This document shows, one piece after another, positions 44,178 to 53,162 of a DNA stretch of 64,000 nucleotides. Source of the DNA: CAZGCA01 sp964524145 (GTDB lineage: Bacteria > Hydrogenedentota > CAZGCA01); assembly GCA_964524145.1 (NCBI GenBank), contig CAZGCA010000013.1, forward strand, positions 1 to 64,000, written 5' to 3'. The position numbers were made by a program, and so were the translations under genes. The first letter of the stretch is position 1. Every line of letters starts with the position of its first letter. Under the pieces are notes generated by a model. The model ran no database searches. It was not told the origin of the DNA and saw nothing but the letters and a program-made list of their open reading frames with translations.

Positions 44178-45209
44178 TCACCCCGGACGGTGCCCCCGCT
44201 TCTTGAGGAAGTGGTCATGTCCGCCGGTGAACGGTACCTCTTTGCCGTGGGCATCCACAAGTTTGAGGCCGTGCGACGGCTCGGTTACGGTGCCGATATG
44301 CGTGAGGCGGAGCCTGTTGCCGAACCTCTTGGCCCACAGTTTTTCCAACTTGTGTGCGGAATCCTCCTCGCACGTAAAGATCAGGTCGTAATCCTCGCCG
44401 CCGGCGAGGACATAGTCGAGCTGGTTCTTTCCGACCTGGTCGCAATAGTCTCTCAATGTGTCGCATATCGGAAGACGGTCCGCCTCGATTCGCGCGCCGA
44501 CACCGCTGAGTCGGCAGATGTGTCTCATGTCTTGCATCAGGCCGTCGCTGATATCTATCATCGCCCCCAGTGGACCGGTCTCGGCCAGAAAATGTGCCTC
44601 TCTTACTGCTGGAAGAGGTCGAAGATGTGCTTCGACGAGCGGCTTGAACCGTTCCGCCAGAGACGGGCGGGACGTGAGTATCTCGAGCCCGGCAGCGGAC
44701 CGGCCGGGTTCTCCCGTAACGTAGACCATCTCGTCGGGCCGGGCAAGCGACCTCGTAGCGAGCGACCATATCGGTGCCTGGCCCAGCGTTACGGCGTCGA
44801 TGTAGATCTTGTCTTTGGACCGCGATGTGTCGCCCCCAAGTATCTCGACTGAGTACCTTGAGGCCATGTCAATCATCCCGTCGTAGAGACCGTCAACCCA
44901 TGCAACGTCACAGTCCTCGGGGATCGCGAGCGACACGAGCGCCCACCATGGAATCCCGCCCATGGCCGCTATGTCGCTGATGCCAGCGGCAACGCATCTC
45001 CAACCGACCTGTTGAGGGGTCGAAATCTTCCGGGTGAAATGGACGTCCTCGACGATCATGTCGGTGGTAACCAGCACGGAGTTGTCGGTCGGTACCATCA
45101 CCGCCGCCGCGTCGTCGCCCATCCCGATGATGGACCGCTCCGACCTTGGCAGCTTCCTGGCGATGCGCTCGATAAGTCCGAACTCGCCGATGTCACGGAC
45201 CCGCTTCAC
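44178..45209 (-). CDS. thiL: Thiamine-monophosphate kinase ThiL
   Basis: 343 residues. It phosphorylates thiamine monophosphate to the diphosphate cofactor. Family blocks: GEFGLIERIARKLP at the start, IIGMGDDAAAV, LVTTDMIVEDVHF, AAGISDIAAMGG, VEILGGDTSRS, AMIDISDGLMQD and LAGGEDYDLIFTC. GTG 45209 overlaps the nnrD stop (GTGA) and has GGAGGATCAAGG upstream, so the start is well supported. Confidence 0.95.
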   Translation of the reverse strand: MKRVRDIGEFGLIERIARKLPRSERSIIGMGDDAAAVMVPTDNSVLVTTDMIVEDVHFTRKISTPQQVGWRCVAAGISDIAAMGGIPWWALVSLAIPEDCDVAWVDGLYDGMIDMASRYSVEILGGDTSRSKDKIYIDAVTLGQAPIWSLATRSLARPDEMVYVTGEPGRSAAGLEILTSRPSLAERFKPLVEAHLRPLPAVREAHFLAETGPLGAMIDISDGLMQDMRHICRLSGVGARIEADRLPICDTLRDYCDQVGKNQLDYVLAGGEDYDLIFTCEEDSAHKLEKLWAKRFGNRLRLTHIGTVTEPSHGLKLVDAHGKEVPFTGGHDHFLKKRGHRPG

Positions 45210-46090
45210 CCTTGATCCTCCTCGAGCAGCATGCGCCACGCCGCCGGCAACGCGTACACAACGTCGAGCGCGGTCATCCCTTGCGGAGTCAACGTTTCAG
45301 CCGCGATGTCTCCTGCCGAGCCGTGGACGTAGACGCCCAGCGTGGCAGCGGACCATGGGTCGAGTCTCTGTGCGAGCAGCCCGCCTATCAAGCCGGTGAG
45401 GACGTCGCCCGACCCGCCTGACGCGAGGCCGGAGTTGCCGGTGGTATTGACCGCGACATCGCCCGCGGGCGACGCCACGACGGTCCCGGCGCCTTTCAAC
45501 ACGACGGTGCAGCCCCATTCCTGTGCGTGGTTCAGGGCAACCTTCTCCCGGTTGGCCTGGATCTCGGATGTTGGCATGCCTGTCAACCTCGACATCTCTC
45601 CCGGATGCGGGGTAAGTACAGCCTCGGCCCGCAGTTCCGCAACAAGCTCGACATGTTGAGCAAGCGCGTTCAGCCCGTCGGCGTCAACCACCATCGGGAC
45701 GGTGAGCGCCGGCAAGAGGGAGCGGACGGCCTCGGCGGTGTCGGGATGTGTCGACAACCCGGGCCCGACAGCGACCGCTGTCGCCCGTTCCTGGAACGCA
45801 TTGATCGCCTCGACAGCGTCCGGCGAAATGCTCTGGGCGTCAGTCTCCGGCAGAGGCAGTGTCATCGCCTCGGTCGTTTTGACCTCCATCACCGCGTTCA
45901 GGCTGCGCGGAACGCCGAGTGTGACGAGGCCCACACCCGACCGCAGCGCGCCTTCGCACGTCAGATGCGCTGCGCCCGTAAACCCCACGGAGCCCGCCAC
46001 AACAAGCAGATGACCGAGCTCGCCCTTATGCGCGTCGGGCTTGCGGGCGGGCACCATCGACGCCGCGTACTCTGCTGTTACCTGAACCAC
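45206..46090 (-). CDS. nnrD: ADP-dependent NAD(P)H-hydrate dehydratase
   Basis: 294 residues of the YjeF C-terminal (ribokinase-like) domain, which repairs hydrated NAD(P)H. Motifs are GHLLVVAGSVGFTGAAHL, VVDADGLNAL, TPHPGEMSRL, VVLKGAGTVVA and GNSGLASGGSGDVLTGLIGG. The epimerase half (NnrE), often fused in front, is absent here. GTG 46090 has AAGGAG 8 bases upstream; a longer frame overlaps yggS without homology. Coupled to thiL downstream. Confidence 0.93.
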   Translation of the reverse strand: MVQVTAEYAASMVPARKPDAHKGELGHLLVVAGSVGFTGAAHLTCEGALRSGVGLVTLGVPRSLNAVMEVKTTEAMTLPLPETDAQSISPDAVEAINAFQERATAVAVGPGLSTHPDTAEAVRSLLPALTVPMVVDADGLNALAQHVELVAELRAEAVLTPHPGEMSRLTGMPTSEIQANREKVALNHAQEWGCTVVLKGAGTVVASPAGDVAVNTTGNSGLASGGSGDVLTGLIGGLLAQRLDPWSAATLGVYVHGSAGDIAAETLTPQGMTALDVVYALPAAWRMLLEEDQG

Positions 46091-46124
46091 CGGCCTGTCT
46101 CCTTGGTACTCTTGCGGGATTCCG

Positions 46125-46790
46125 TCACGCCCGTTCGCCGAAAAGCCTGGTGCCAATGCGCACAATGTTGGCGCCTTCCTCGATGGCGATCTCGTAGGTG
46201 TTGCTCATCCCCATCGACAGGTACCGCATCTCGACGTGAGGAATCTGCGCATCCTTCAACCGTTTAAAGACTTCGCGGGTCAGACGGAAATAGGGTCTGG
46301 CCTCTTCGGGGTCGCCGAAACGGGGCCCCATCGTCATCACGCCCTGCACACGGATATGCTCCAGCCCGCTCACCCGTCGCACCAGCGCGTCAACCTCTGC
46401 CGGGCGTACCCCTGTCTTGCTCGATTCCTCTCCGCTGTTGATCTCGATAAGTACCGGCATCGTCCTGTCCGCGGCAGCGCAATGACGTTCCAGAGCGTCG
46501 GCAAGACGCCACGAGTCAAGCGTCTCGATAAGATCGAACAGCGCCACGGCCTTCTTCGCCTTGTTTCTCTGCAGATGGCCGATGAGATGCCACGACACGC
46601 CCTGTCCGACAACGGGAACCATCGATTCGGCTTCCTGGACATAGTTGTGCCCGACAGCCGTCACGCCGGCCTCGATGACCGAAACCACCTCCTCGGGCGT
46701 GCGCGTCTTCGCCGCCGCCACCAGGGTTACACCATCGGGCAGCGTGGCAAGTATCTGCCCGACTCGCTTCCCAATTGACTCCGTATTCAT
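46125..46790 (-). CDS. yggS: YggS/PLPBP family PLP-binding protein
   Basis: 221 residues, the non-catalytic alanine-racemase-like barrel involved in PLP homeostasis. The PLP lysine is in LVAAAKTRTPEEV, followed by GHNYVQEAE, WHLIGHLQRNKAKKAV and the phosphate site GMSNTYEIAIEEGANIVRIG. The ATG follows AGGAGG. It precedes nnrD by 34 bases, so cofactor-maintenance genes yggS, nnrD and thiL form a set. Confidence 0.94.
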   Translation of the reverse strand: MNTESIGKRVGQILATLPDGVTLVAAAKTRTPEEVVSVIEAGVTAVGHNYVQEAESMVPVVGQGVSWHLIGHLQRNKAKKAVALFDLIETLDSWRLADALERHCAAADRTMPVLIEINSGEESSKTGVRPAEVDALVRRVSGLEHIRVQGVMTMGPRFGDPEEARPYFRLTREVFKRLKDAQIPHVEMRYLSMGMSNTYEIAIEEGANIVRIGTRLFGERA

Positions 46791-46836
46791 AGCTACCTCC
46801 TGGAAAAGGCTGCTTGAGCCCGGCCCGGTGCCGAAC

Positions 46837-48075
46837 TCATCGTGTGCATACGGCCTCCGCCGCCACCTCTTGTGCGATCTGCGTCCACCGCTCGATTCGT
46901 TCGGGCTGACGGTTTACCGTATGGGTGTCCTTCATGACCATCTCGAGCACGCACCCTTCTGTCACGCGAACCGCTTCACGCAACTGGTTCCGCACGAGTT
47001 CTTCGTCAAGCGTTAGAGCCGCAAGAACCGACGGATTGGGTTTGTACGAGAAAACAAAGTTGTCTTCGAGCGATTCGGCGGATATCTCGAGGTCGGCCCA
47101 AGGTGAGATGGATATTCGACGGAGCCGGGGCAGCTTCTTCACGACTTCAAGCCGGGTGTCCAACGGTTCGCAGCAGCCGTAACAGTTCAGGCCGAACCTT
47201 TCGAGCATGGGCAACTGGTACTGGAGCGAGAACTCCTCGAACATCGCGGGCGAGACGGAGACGAACTCTTGCGCTTCGCCAAACCCCCACATGTCCTTGC
47301 ACCGCACCGTGCCGGCGAAATCTTCCGCAGGCAGCTCATCACTGAATCCCAACCCTCCGGACCCCACGTAATCGCACCCGTTATTGAGGCATAGAAGACC
47401 GTTTGACTCGAGGAAATCGAGCCGATCCATCGTGGCATCGCGAAGGCGCGACATCATCTCGTGGACGCGGTCGGGCGAATCGTGAATGTCAAGCATCAGT
47501 TGCCCGAGCCCGCGCAACATTATCGCGGTGCCCGTGATCCCGAGGCTCCACCAGTGACCACCGCGGTTGCGAACTTCGAGAATGCCGTCGAAGAGCTCAT
47601 GCGCGATATCGAGCCGCCTGCGTGTTTCTTCCTCGTCGACGGTCGTCTTCCGCCTCGAGAGCTTCGAGAGGTCACCCCAATCTTTGAGTGGCGCCTTCCA
47701 CGTAAACGCGCCTCGGTTCTCGGGCACGATACGTTCTTCCTGGAGGCTCCATCCGTCCGGCTCGCACACGTGCGGCACGTCAAATGTTGCTTCCGTGACC
47801 TGGTCGTCGTGAATATGCTCCCAGCCGTAAATGCGTGCCAGCAATTGCCACTCCCACGCGCGCGCGAGCGGGTCCTCGGCAACGAGCACGCTCTCGGGAA
47901 GCAACTCCTCCCACGAACCTTCCGGAAAGCAGAGCACCATGATCTTCTCGGGCCGGAGCCCGTTATGCTTGTACCACAGGTTGCGCCGAACAGTCTGGAC
48001 AGGGTCAGCGGCGATCTCGGCAACGCGCGACGCCAACCGCTGCAGTGTATCTTTCTCCGATGCGCTGAAGCTCAT
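46837..48075 (-). CDS. Uroporphyrinogen decarboxylase (URO-D) superfamily protein
   Basis: 412 residues. It looks like the large group of URO-D-like proteins (MtaA/CmuA-type barrels) found with sugar genes in environmental bacteria. Supporting segments are WWSLGITGTAIMLRGLGQLM, LDIHDSPDRVHEMMSRL, and a cysteine motif LNCYGCCEPLDTRLEV placed where corrinoid methyltransferase relatives bind zinc. It is not the haem-pathway HemE. ATG 48075 is preferred to GTG 48084. It has its own promoter at 48121-48150, downstream of the sugar permeases. Reaction unknown; methyl or demethylation chemistry is inference. Confidence 0.72.
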   Translation of the reverse strand: MSFSASEKDTLQRLASRVAEIAADPVQTVRRNLWYKHNGLRPEKIMVLCFPEGSWEELLPESVLVAEDPLARAWEWQLLARIYGWEHIHDDQVTEATFDVPHVCEPDGWSLQEERIVPENRGAFTWKAPLKDWGDLSKLSRRKTTVDEEETRRRLDIAHELFDGILEVRNRGGHWWSLGITGTAIMLRGLGQLMLDIHDSPDRVHEMMSRLRDATMDRLDFLESNGLLCLNNGCDYVGSGGLGFSDELPAEDFAGTVRCKDMWGFGEAQEFVSVSPAMFEEFSLQYQLPMLERFGLNCYGCCEPLDTRLEVVKKLPRLRRISISPWADLEISAESLEDNFVFSYKPNPSVLAALTLDEELVRNQLREAVRVTEGCVLEMVMKDTHTVNRQPERIERWTQIAQEVAAEAVCTR

Positions 48076-48120
48076 GAATTGCACTTCTCACATGTCCAAT
48101 GGAAGTCTCTGTCTGTAATG

Positions 48121-48150
48121 ATTATCTGCGAGCCGCGGACAGATTGTCAA
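48121..48150 (-). promoter_or_regulatory. Promoter for the URO-D-like gene
   Basis: On the minus strand TTGACA (48150-48145), an 18-base spacer and GATAAT (48126-48121), about 45 bases upstream of the URO-D-like start. Confidence 0.6.
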
Positions 48151-48160
48151 TGCCTGGCTA

Positions 48161-48988
48161 CTATCCTTTCACGCCCGATGCTATGGCTGCCTCGAGGAAC
48201 TGGCGCTGAGCCACAAAGTAGATGGCAACGGTAGGAATGATGATCAGCGTCGCAGCAGCCATGAGCAGCGGGTACTGGGTACCCTGTTCGGTACGGAAAT
48301 ACGAGAGCCCGACCTGGACAACGCGCATGCTCGTCTCGTTGGTGACGACCAGCGGCCAGAGCAGCGCGTTGTAGCTGCCGAGAAACGCGAATATGGCAAC
48401 CGTGGTGAGCGCCGGTTTGGCTATTGGTGCCGCAATGCGCACTAAGAACTGCCAGTGGCCGCACCCGTCGGCTCGTGCCGCGTCGAAGTAGTCTTCCGGC
48501 ATAGCGAGAAAGAACTGGCGAAGCAGGAATATCGAGAACGCGTTGGCAATCCAGGGCAGCACCAGCGCCGGATACGTGTTGTGCAAGCCGAGATGCGAGA
48601 TGATGACGAAGTTCGGTATAAACGTCACCTCGAACGGCACCATCATCGTGGCGAGAAACGCGCCGAACATTACGCGTTTGCCGGTAAACTCGAGCCGCGC
48701 AAAGGCGTAACCGGCCATGGCCGATGTCGTCACGACGCCGAGCAGCACGGCTGTCGCCACACCGAAGCTGTTGGCGAAGTATCGCGCGAACGGTGCTGCG
48801 GCAAACGCTTCGAGATAGTTCCGGAACAGCCACAGCTTCGGGAGAAGAGACGGTGGCGACTGGGCGACCTCGGGCGCGGTCTTGAGCGAGGTGAGCACCA
48901 TCCACACAAACGGCGTGGCGCAGACAACCGCGCCGCACAGCAGGATGGCGTGTGTCGTCACGCGTCGCAGAGCGGACCTCGATCTCAT
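48161..48988 (-). CDS. Sugar ABC transporter permease, MalG-like
   Basis: 275 residues, six membrane segments. The EAA coupling motif is EDYFDAARADGCGHWQFLVRIAAPIAKP and the tail ends GVKG. It overlaps the upstream permease by 4 bases (ATGA), with GGAGGG upstream; a longer frame to 49198 lies inside that gene. No solute-binding protein accompanies this pair. Confidence 0.92.
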   Translation of the reverse strand: MRSRSALRRVTTHAILLCGAVVCATPFVWMVLTSLKTAPEVAQSPPSLLPKLWLFRNYLEAFAAAPFARYFANSFGVATAVLLGVVTTSAMAGYAFARLEFTGKRVMFGAFLATMMVPFEVTFIPNFVIISHLGLHNTYPALVLPWIANAFSIFLLRQFFLAMPEDYFDAARADGCGHWQFLVRIAAPIAKPALTTVAIFAFLGSYNALLWPLVVTNETSMRVVQVGLSYFRTEQGTQYPLLMAAATLIIIPTVAIYFVAQRQFLEAAIASGVKG

Positions 48989-49923
48989 CGGTAATGAACC
49001 CTCCTGCCGATGAGCCGCGCCTGGAATGCGGTGAGCCCGACGATCAGAACCAGCAGTATAATCGCCACCGCACTGCCGTACCCGCGCCTGGTCAGTTGGT
49101 AGAAGCTCAGGAATATGTGCATGGTCAGGTTGGTGGTCGTGTCCACAGGGCCGCCCTCGGTAAGCACGTATATGTGGTTGAACGCCTGAAACGACCAAAT
49201 CACCGATAGTATCGCGAGAAAGAAGACGGTCGGAGAGAGAAGCGGCAGCGTCACGTTGCGCACGACCTGTAACGAGCTTGCACCGTCGATCCGGGCAGCG
49301 TCTTCGAGCTCCCTCGGGATGTTCGAGAGACCAGCCAGAAAGACCACTATCACGAACCCGAGCGAGTGCCAGACGGCAAAGAACATGACGACCACCAGCG
49401 CGAGGCTCGGGCCGCCAAGCCAGGAAGGCAACACTACACCTGCGTACTTCCCGATAATGGTGAAGATACCGCGCGGTTCAAGGAGCCATTGTTGTGCGGG
49501 CAGACCGAGCGTTGTCAGCCCGTAATTCGCCAACCCCCACTGTGAATGAAAGATCCATCCCCAGACCGTCGCAGCCGCGACCGTCGAGGTGACGTAGGGC
49601 AGGAAGTAGACGGTGCGGTACGCGCTCCTGCCGCGCACGACCCTGAAGAGGAGACACGCCAGAGCAAACCCGAGCGCTATCGACACAGGCACGGTCCCCG
49701 CCACATAGAAGAACGTGACAAGGACCGCGTTCCAGAACTCCTTGCTGGTCAGTGCCGCAGCGTAGTTGCCCAACCCGACAAACCGTTCCTTGACCAACCC
49801 CCACTTGAACAGGCTGAGGTACGCTGCGAACAGGATAGGGCACAGCCCGAAAACCGTCAGGATCAACGCTGCGGGAGAGATGAGCAGGTACGCGGTGAGA
49901 TTCTCTCGTTTTCGAGATGCCAA
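48985..49923 (-). CDS. Sugar ABC transporter permease, MalF-like
   Basis: 312 residues, six membrane segments. The EAA motif is RELEDAARIDGASSLQVVRNVTLPLLSP. It starts at a TTG with AAGGGG 8 bases upstream. Its 5' neighbour is fabH, only 41 bases away, rather than the usual binding protein, so the transporter is incomplete at this locus. It may use a binding protein encoded elsewhere, such as 38346-39836, or one lost here. Confidence 0.92.
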   Translation of the reverse strand: MASRKRENLTAYLLISPAALILTVFGLCPILFAAYLSLFKWGLVKERFVGLGNYAAALTSKEFWNAVLVTFFYVAGTVPVSIALGFALACLLFRVVRGRSAYRTVYFLPYVTSTVAAATVWGWIFHSQWGLANYGLTTLGLPAQQWLLEPRGIFTIIGKYAGVVLPSWLGGPSLALVVVMFFAVWHSLGFVIVVFLAGLSNIPRELEDAARIDGASSLQVVRNVTLPLLSPTVFFLAILSVIWSFQAFNHIYVLTEGGPVDTTTNLTMHIFLSFYQLTRRGYGSAVAIILLVLIVGLTAFQARLIGRRVHYR

Positions 49924-49964
49924 CGGCGTTGCCCCTTTTGACCCTAGGGCGGAACGAATCTTCC

Positions 49965-50945
49965 TTACCAGCGCATCAGTGCCGAGGCCCAGGTCAGGCC
50001 ACCGCCGAACGAGGCAAAGAGCACCAGATCGTCCTTCTTTATCCGTCCGCCGCGGACCGCCTCGTCGAGCGCGATGGGAACCGATGCCGCCACCGTGTTG
50101 CCATACCGATCGATGTTTATGATGACCTTCTCGAGCGGCAGTTCCAGCGTGGACGCGACAAGTTCGATTATCCGCGCGTTGGCTTGGTGTGGAACGAAGA
50201 AATCTATGTCCGCTGTTGTATATCCTGTCGCGTCAAGGGCTTCCCGCGCCGCGTCGACGAACGCGCGTGTGCCAAGCTTGAACAGTTCGCGCCCTTTCAT
50301 CTGGACCCACATTGTCCCGTCATCAAGCCGTTCGTGGGTCGGCGGGCACACGCTCCCGCCGCCTTTCACCCACAAACATTCAGCCTGGGTGCCGTCTGCG
50401 TGCAGGTGGAACGTCAGCACACCGCCCGGCTCGTCGGTGGCTTCAAATACCGCGGCACCGCTTCCGTCGCCGAAAAGGATGGCAGCGCCCCTGTCGGACC
50501 AATCGATCCGGTTGCTGAAAAACTCCGACCCGGCGACCAGGATCTTCTTGTACCGGCCGCTGCTGATGAACTGGTCGGCCACCGACATGCCGTAGATAAA
50601 CCCGGAACACGCGGCAACCAGATCGAATACTGCCGCGTTTTTCGCGCCGAGCTTGGTTTGCAGATAGCACGAACCAGCAGGCAGCAGATAGTCGGGCGTC
50701 ATCGTCGCCAGGATAACCACGTCGAGATCTTCGGGCTCGACACCGGCTGCATCGAGCGCAAGTTTCGAAGCCTCGAAGGCATAGTCCGACGCACCGTCCC
50801 CTTCGGCCCCGATGTGCCGTTCGGTTATCCCGGTCCGTTGCCGTATCCACTCGTCGCTCGTATCCATCATCTTTTCGAGGTCGAAGTTCGTAACCACCTT
50901 CTCGGGCACATACGAACCCGTACCGGTAATTCGAGTATAGGGCAT
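49965..50945 (-). CDS. fabH: 3-oxoacyl-ACP synthase III FabH
   Basis: 326 residues. It starts fatty-acid synthesis by condensing acetyl-CoA with malonyl-ACP. The active cysteine is in LVAACSGFIYGM, the histidine in FVPHQANARI and the asparagine in NIDRYGNTVAAS. The N-terminal TGTGSYVPEKVV and the late FASFGGGLTWAS are typical. Located apart from other fab genes; GGAGA precedes the ATG. Confidence 0.96.
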   Translation of the reverse strand: MPYTRITGTGSYVPEKVVTNFDLEKMMDTSDEWIRQRTGITERHIGAEGDGASDYAFEASKLALDAAGVEPEDLDVVILATMTPDYLLPAGSCYLQTKLGAKNAAVFDLVAACSGFIYGMSVADQFISSGRYKKILVAGSEFFSNRIDWSDRGAAILFGDGSGAAVFEATDEPGGVLTFHLHADGTQAECLWVKGGGSVCPPTHERLDDGTMWVQMKGRELFKLGTRAFVDAAREALDATGYTTADIDFFVPHQANARIIELVASTLELPLEKVIINIDRYGNTVAASVPIALDEAVRGGRIKKDDLVLFASFGGGLTWASALMRW

Positions 50946-51154
50946 AGGTCTACGTCTCCACTCTGTCAGTCGCTACTCAATCGTCCGCTTTTGCTTATTA
51001 GCCCCGTATTTTACTATAAGGCCGCCTGAAAGGGAAGCTCAGATCCGCCCACTTCACTTGAACAGTGTTCCTCTTTGATTTTTTTTGGGGCTGCATGATA
51101 TGGTAGAAATAACTTGTTCGTGAAGAATGGTTCTCTCGGAGCAAATGCAGGCAC

Positions 51155-52210
51155 ATGCGGCTCGAACGGTTTTCTGAGAATCCGCTCGTAACGCCGGAGA
51201 TGATCACGGCTTCACGCGACGACTTCGAGGTCGTCTGCGCGTTCAACGCGGGAGCGACACGATACAAAGGCGAGACGCTGCTGTTGTTGCGCGTAGCCGA
51301 GCGACCTCGGGACTCATCTCCGAACGAGTACGTCGCGCCTCTCCTCGAACTGGGAACCGAGCCTCCCGAGATAACACTGCTGCGCGTGCGGCACGACAGC
51401 CCGGACGCGGCCCAGGAAGACGCGCGCATGTTTACGTACCGCGGGGAGGTCTACCTCACCTCGATATCGCACCTGCGATTGGCGCGCAGCCTGGACGGCA
51501 GGCGTTTTGCCGCTGATGCCGCGCCGACGCTTGTTGCCGAGACGTGGAGCGAGACCTTCGGCGTCGAGGACCCCCGCATAACACTGATTGACGGTACGTA
51601 TTACATAACATACACCGCCGTATCGCCGCGCGGCATCGCCTCTGCGCTGGCCTCGACAGACGATTTCCGAAGCTTCAAGCGGCACGGTATAATCTTCCCT
51701 CCCGAGAACCGCGACGTCACCATCTTCCCCGAAAAGGTCGGCGGTCGCTACGTCTGCCACCATCGCCCCGTCGGACATTCGATCGGCGGATTCGATATGT
51801 GGGCGGCATTCTCTGACGACCTCGTGCATTGGGGGAGCCACAAGTTTGTGATGGGGCGTCGGCCCGGGCTTTGGGATTCGGCACGCGTCGGAGGCGGCAC
51901 CGTTCCGATCCGGACCGACCGGGGCTGGCTTTCGATCTACCACGGCGCCGACGAAAACGACCGGTACGCATTAGGGGCCCTGCTTTGCGACCCGGACCAC
52001 CCGGAACGCGTGATAGCCCGCTCTGCCCGCCCCCTCCTCGAACCCGAAACCGAGTATGAGCTACAGGGGTTCTTCGGGAACGTTGTGTTCACGTGTGGCG
52101 CGGTGCTGGAAGGCGAGGTCCTGACGGTGTATTACGGCGCGGCGGACCGGCTCCTGTGCGGTGCCGCGGGCACGCTCACGGAGATTCTGGCCAGCTTGTC
52201 GGCACCGTAG
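51155..52210 (+). CDS. GH130 family glycoside phosphorylase
   Basis: 351 residues forming a five-bladed propeller. It starts LERFSENPLVTPE, has CAFNAGATRYKGETLLLLRV, the catalytic-aspartate block FGVEDPRITLIDGTYYITYTA, then PRGIASALASTDDF, and the C-terminal GAVLEGEVLTVYYGAADRL. Characterised relatives phosphorolyse beta-mannosides. The cytoplasmic location (no signal) fits intracellular use of imported mannosides. A weak promoter, TTGATT at 51075 with TATGGT at 51099, lies upstream. Confidence 0.93.
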   Translation: MRLERFSENPLVTPEMITASRDDFEVVCAFNAGATRYKGETLLLLRVAERPRDSSPNEYVAPLLELGTEPPEITLLRVRHDSPDAAQEDARMFTYRGEVYLTSISHLRLARSLDGRRFAADAAPTLVAETWSETFGVEDPRITLIDGTYYITYTAVSPRGIASALASTDDFRSFKRHGIIFPPENRDVTIFPEKVGGRYVCHHRPVGHSIGGFDMWAAFSDDLVHWGSHKFVMGRRPGLWDSARVGGGTVPIRTDRGWLSIYHGADENDRYALGALLCDPDHPERVIARSARPLLEPETEYELQGFFGNVVFTCGAVLEGEVLTVYYGAADRLLCGAAGTLTEILASLSAP

Positions 52211-52259
52211 GATCGGCACATCACTTCAGGGCGGGGTAGTGGCGTGAAAGAGTATCGAG

Positions 52260-53162
52260 CTACGTGAACTTGCCCAACACGAACCCGATGGCAAGCGCGC
52301 AGAGAAGCGTTAGTATAAGCCAGAGCCGGCTGGGTTTTGTTTGCTCTGTCCTGTGCGTATCGTGCTTTATCCTGCCGGCGAGCGCTTTGGACAACGACTT
52401 GTCTGTCCAGATGAGCAGCGCCGTCAGATTGTCCGACCCGCCGTGTTCGTTGCCGACCCGCACGATCCGGTCGGTAGCTTCCTGGGCAGAGTTGGCCTCG
52501 AGCAGTATGCTCTTGATCTCGTCGTCGCTGACCATATTTGAGACGCCGTCGCTGCAAAGCAGTATGCGGTCGCCATGCTCGAGCTCGCGTTCGAAGGTGT
52601 CCACTTCGACCTCGGCCCGCGTTCCTATCGAGCGCGTGATAAGGTGGCGGCGCTTGTCCTTCTTTGCTTCCTCCTCAGTCATCTGGCCCAGGGCGACCTG
52701 TTCGTCCACCCACGAATGGTCCGTTGTAACCTGTTCCAGCACATCTCCCCGCAGGATGTACCCGCGAGAATCGCCGACATTGCAGAAGTACGCCGTGCCG
52801 TTCTCGATAAACGCAGAGGCCATCGTTGTACCCATGCCTATTTGACCGGGAAGCATCTGCTGGTTGGTCTTGAAAACCTCAGTGTTGGCTTTGCGGATCG
52901 TCTCTACCAGCGCGGGCAGCGGATTCTGTCCCTCGGGTCGTTTAACCTCGAAGAAGTCCCTCAATATCTTCACGGCAAGCTTGCTGGCCACCTTGCCGCC
53001 TACGTGACCGCCGAGACCGTCCGCCACCGCGAACAGACCCACATCGCCGCGCGGAAACACTTCCTCGCCTTTCGCATCATAGATGGCGAACTCGTCCTCG
53101 TTTTCCTGTTTTCTGCGACCTATGTCGGTGGTAACGCCAATGTCGAACTTACAGATGCTCAT
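52260..53162 (-). CDS. PP2C-type serine/threonine phosphatase with C-terminal anchor
   Basis: 300 residues. The PP2C (Stp1/PrpC) catalytic domain covers residues 1-250: RRKQENEDEF, FAVADGLGGHVGG, YFCNVGDSRGYIL, ILLCSDGVSNMVSDDEI and the C-terminal GGSDNLTALLI. Metal-binding aspartates are present. A basic linker is followed by one C-terminal membrane helix (SRLWLILTLLCALAIGFVLG), which anchors it in the inner membrane facing the cytoplasm. No Ser/Thr kinase lies next to it. It overlaps the UXS gene by 4 bases. Confidence 0.93.
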   Translation of the reverse strand: MSICKFDIGVTTDIGRRKQENEDEFAIYDAKGEEVFPRGDVGLFAVADGLGGHVGGKVASKLAVKILRDFFEVKRPEGQNPLPALVETIRKANTEVFKTNQQMLPGQIGMGTTMASAFIENGTAYFCNVGDSRGYILRGDVLEQVTTDHSWVDEQVALGQMTEEEAKKDKRRHLITRSIGTRAEVEVDTFERELEHGDRILLCSDGVSNMVSDDEIKSILLEANSAQEATDRIVRVGNEHGGSDNLTALLIWTDKSLSKALAGRIKHDTHRTEQTKPSRLWLILTLLCALAIGFVLGKFT

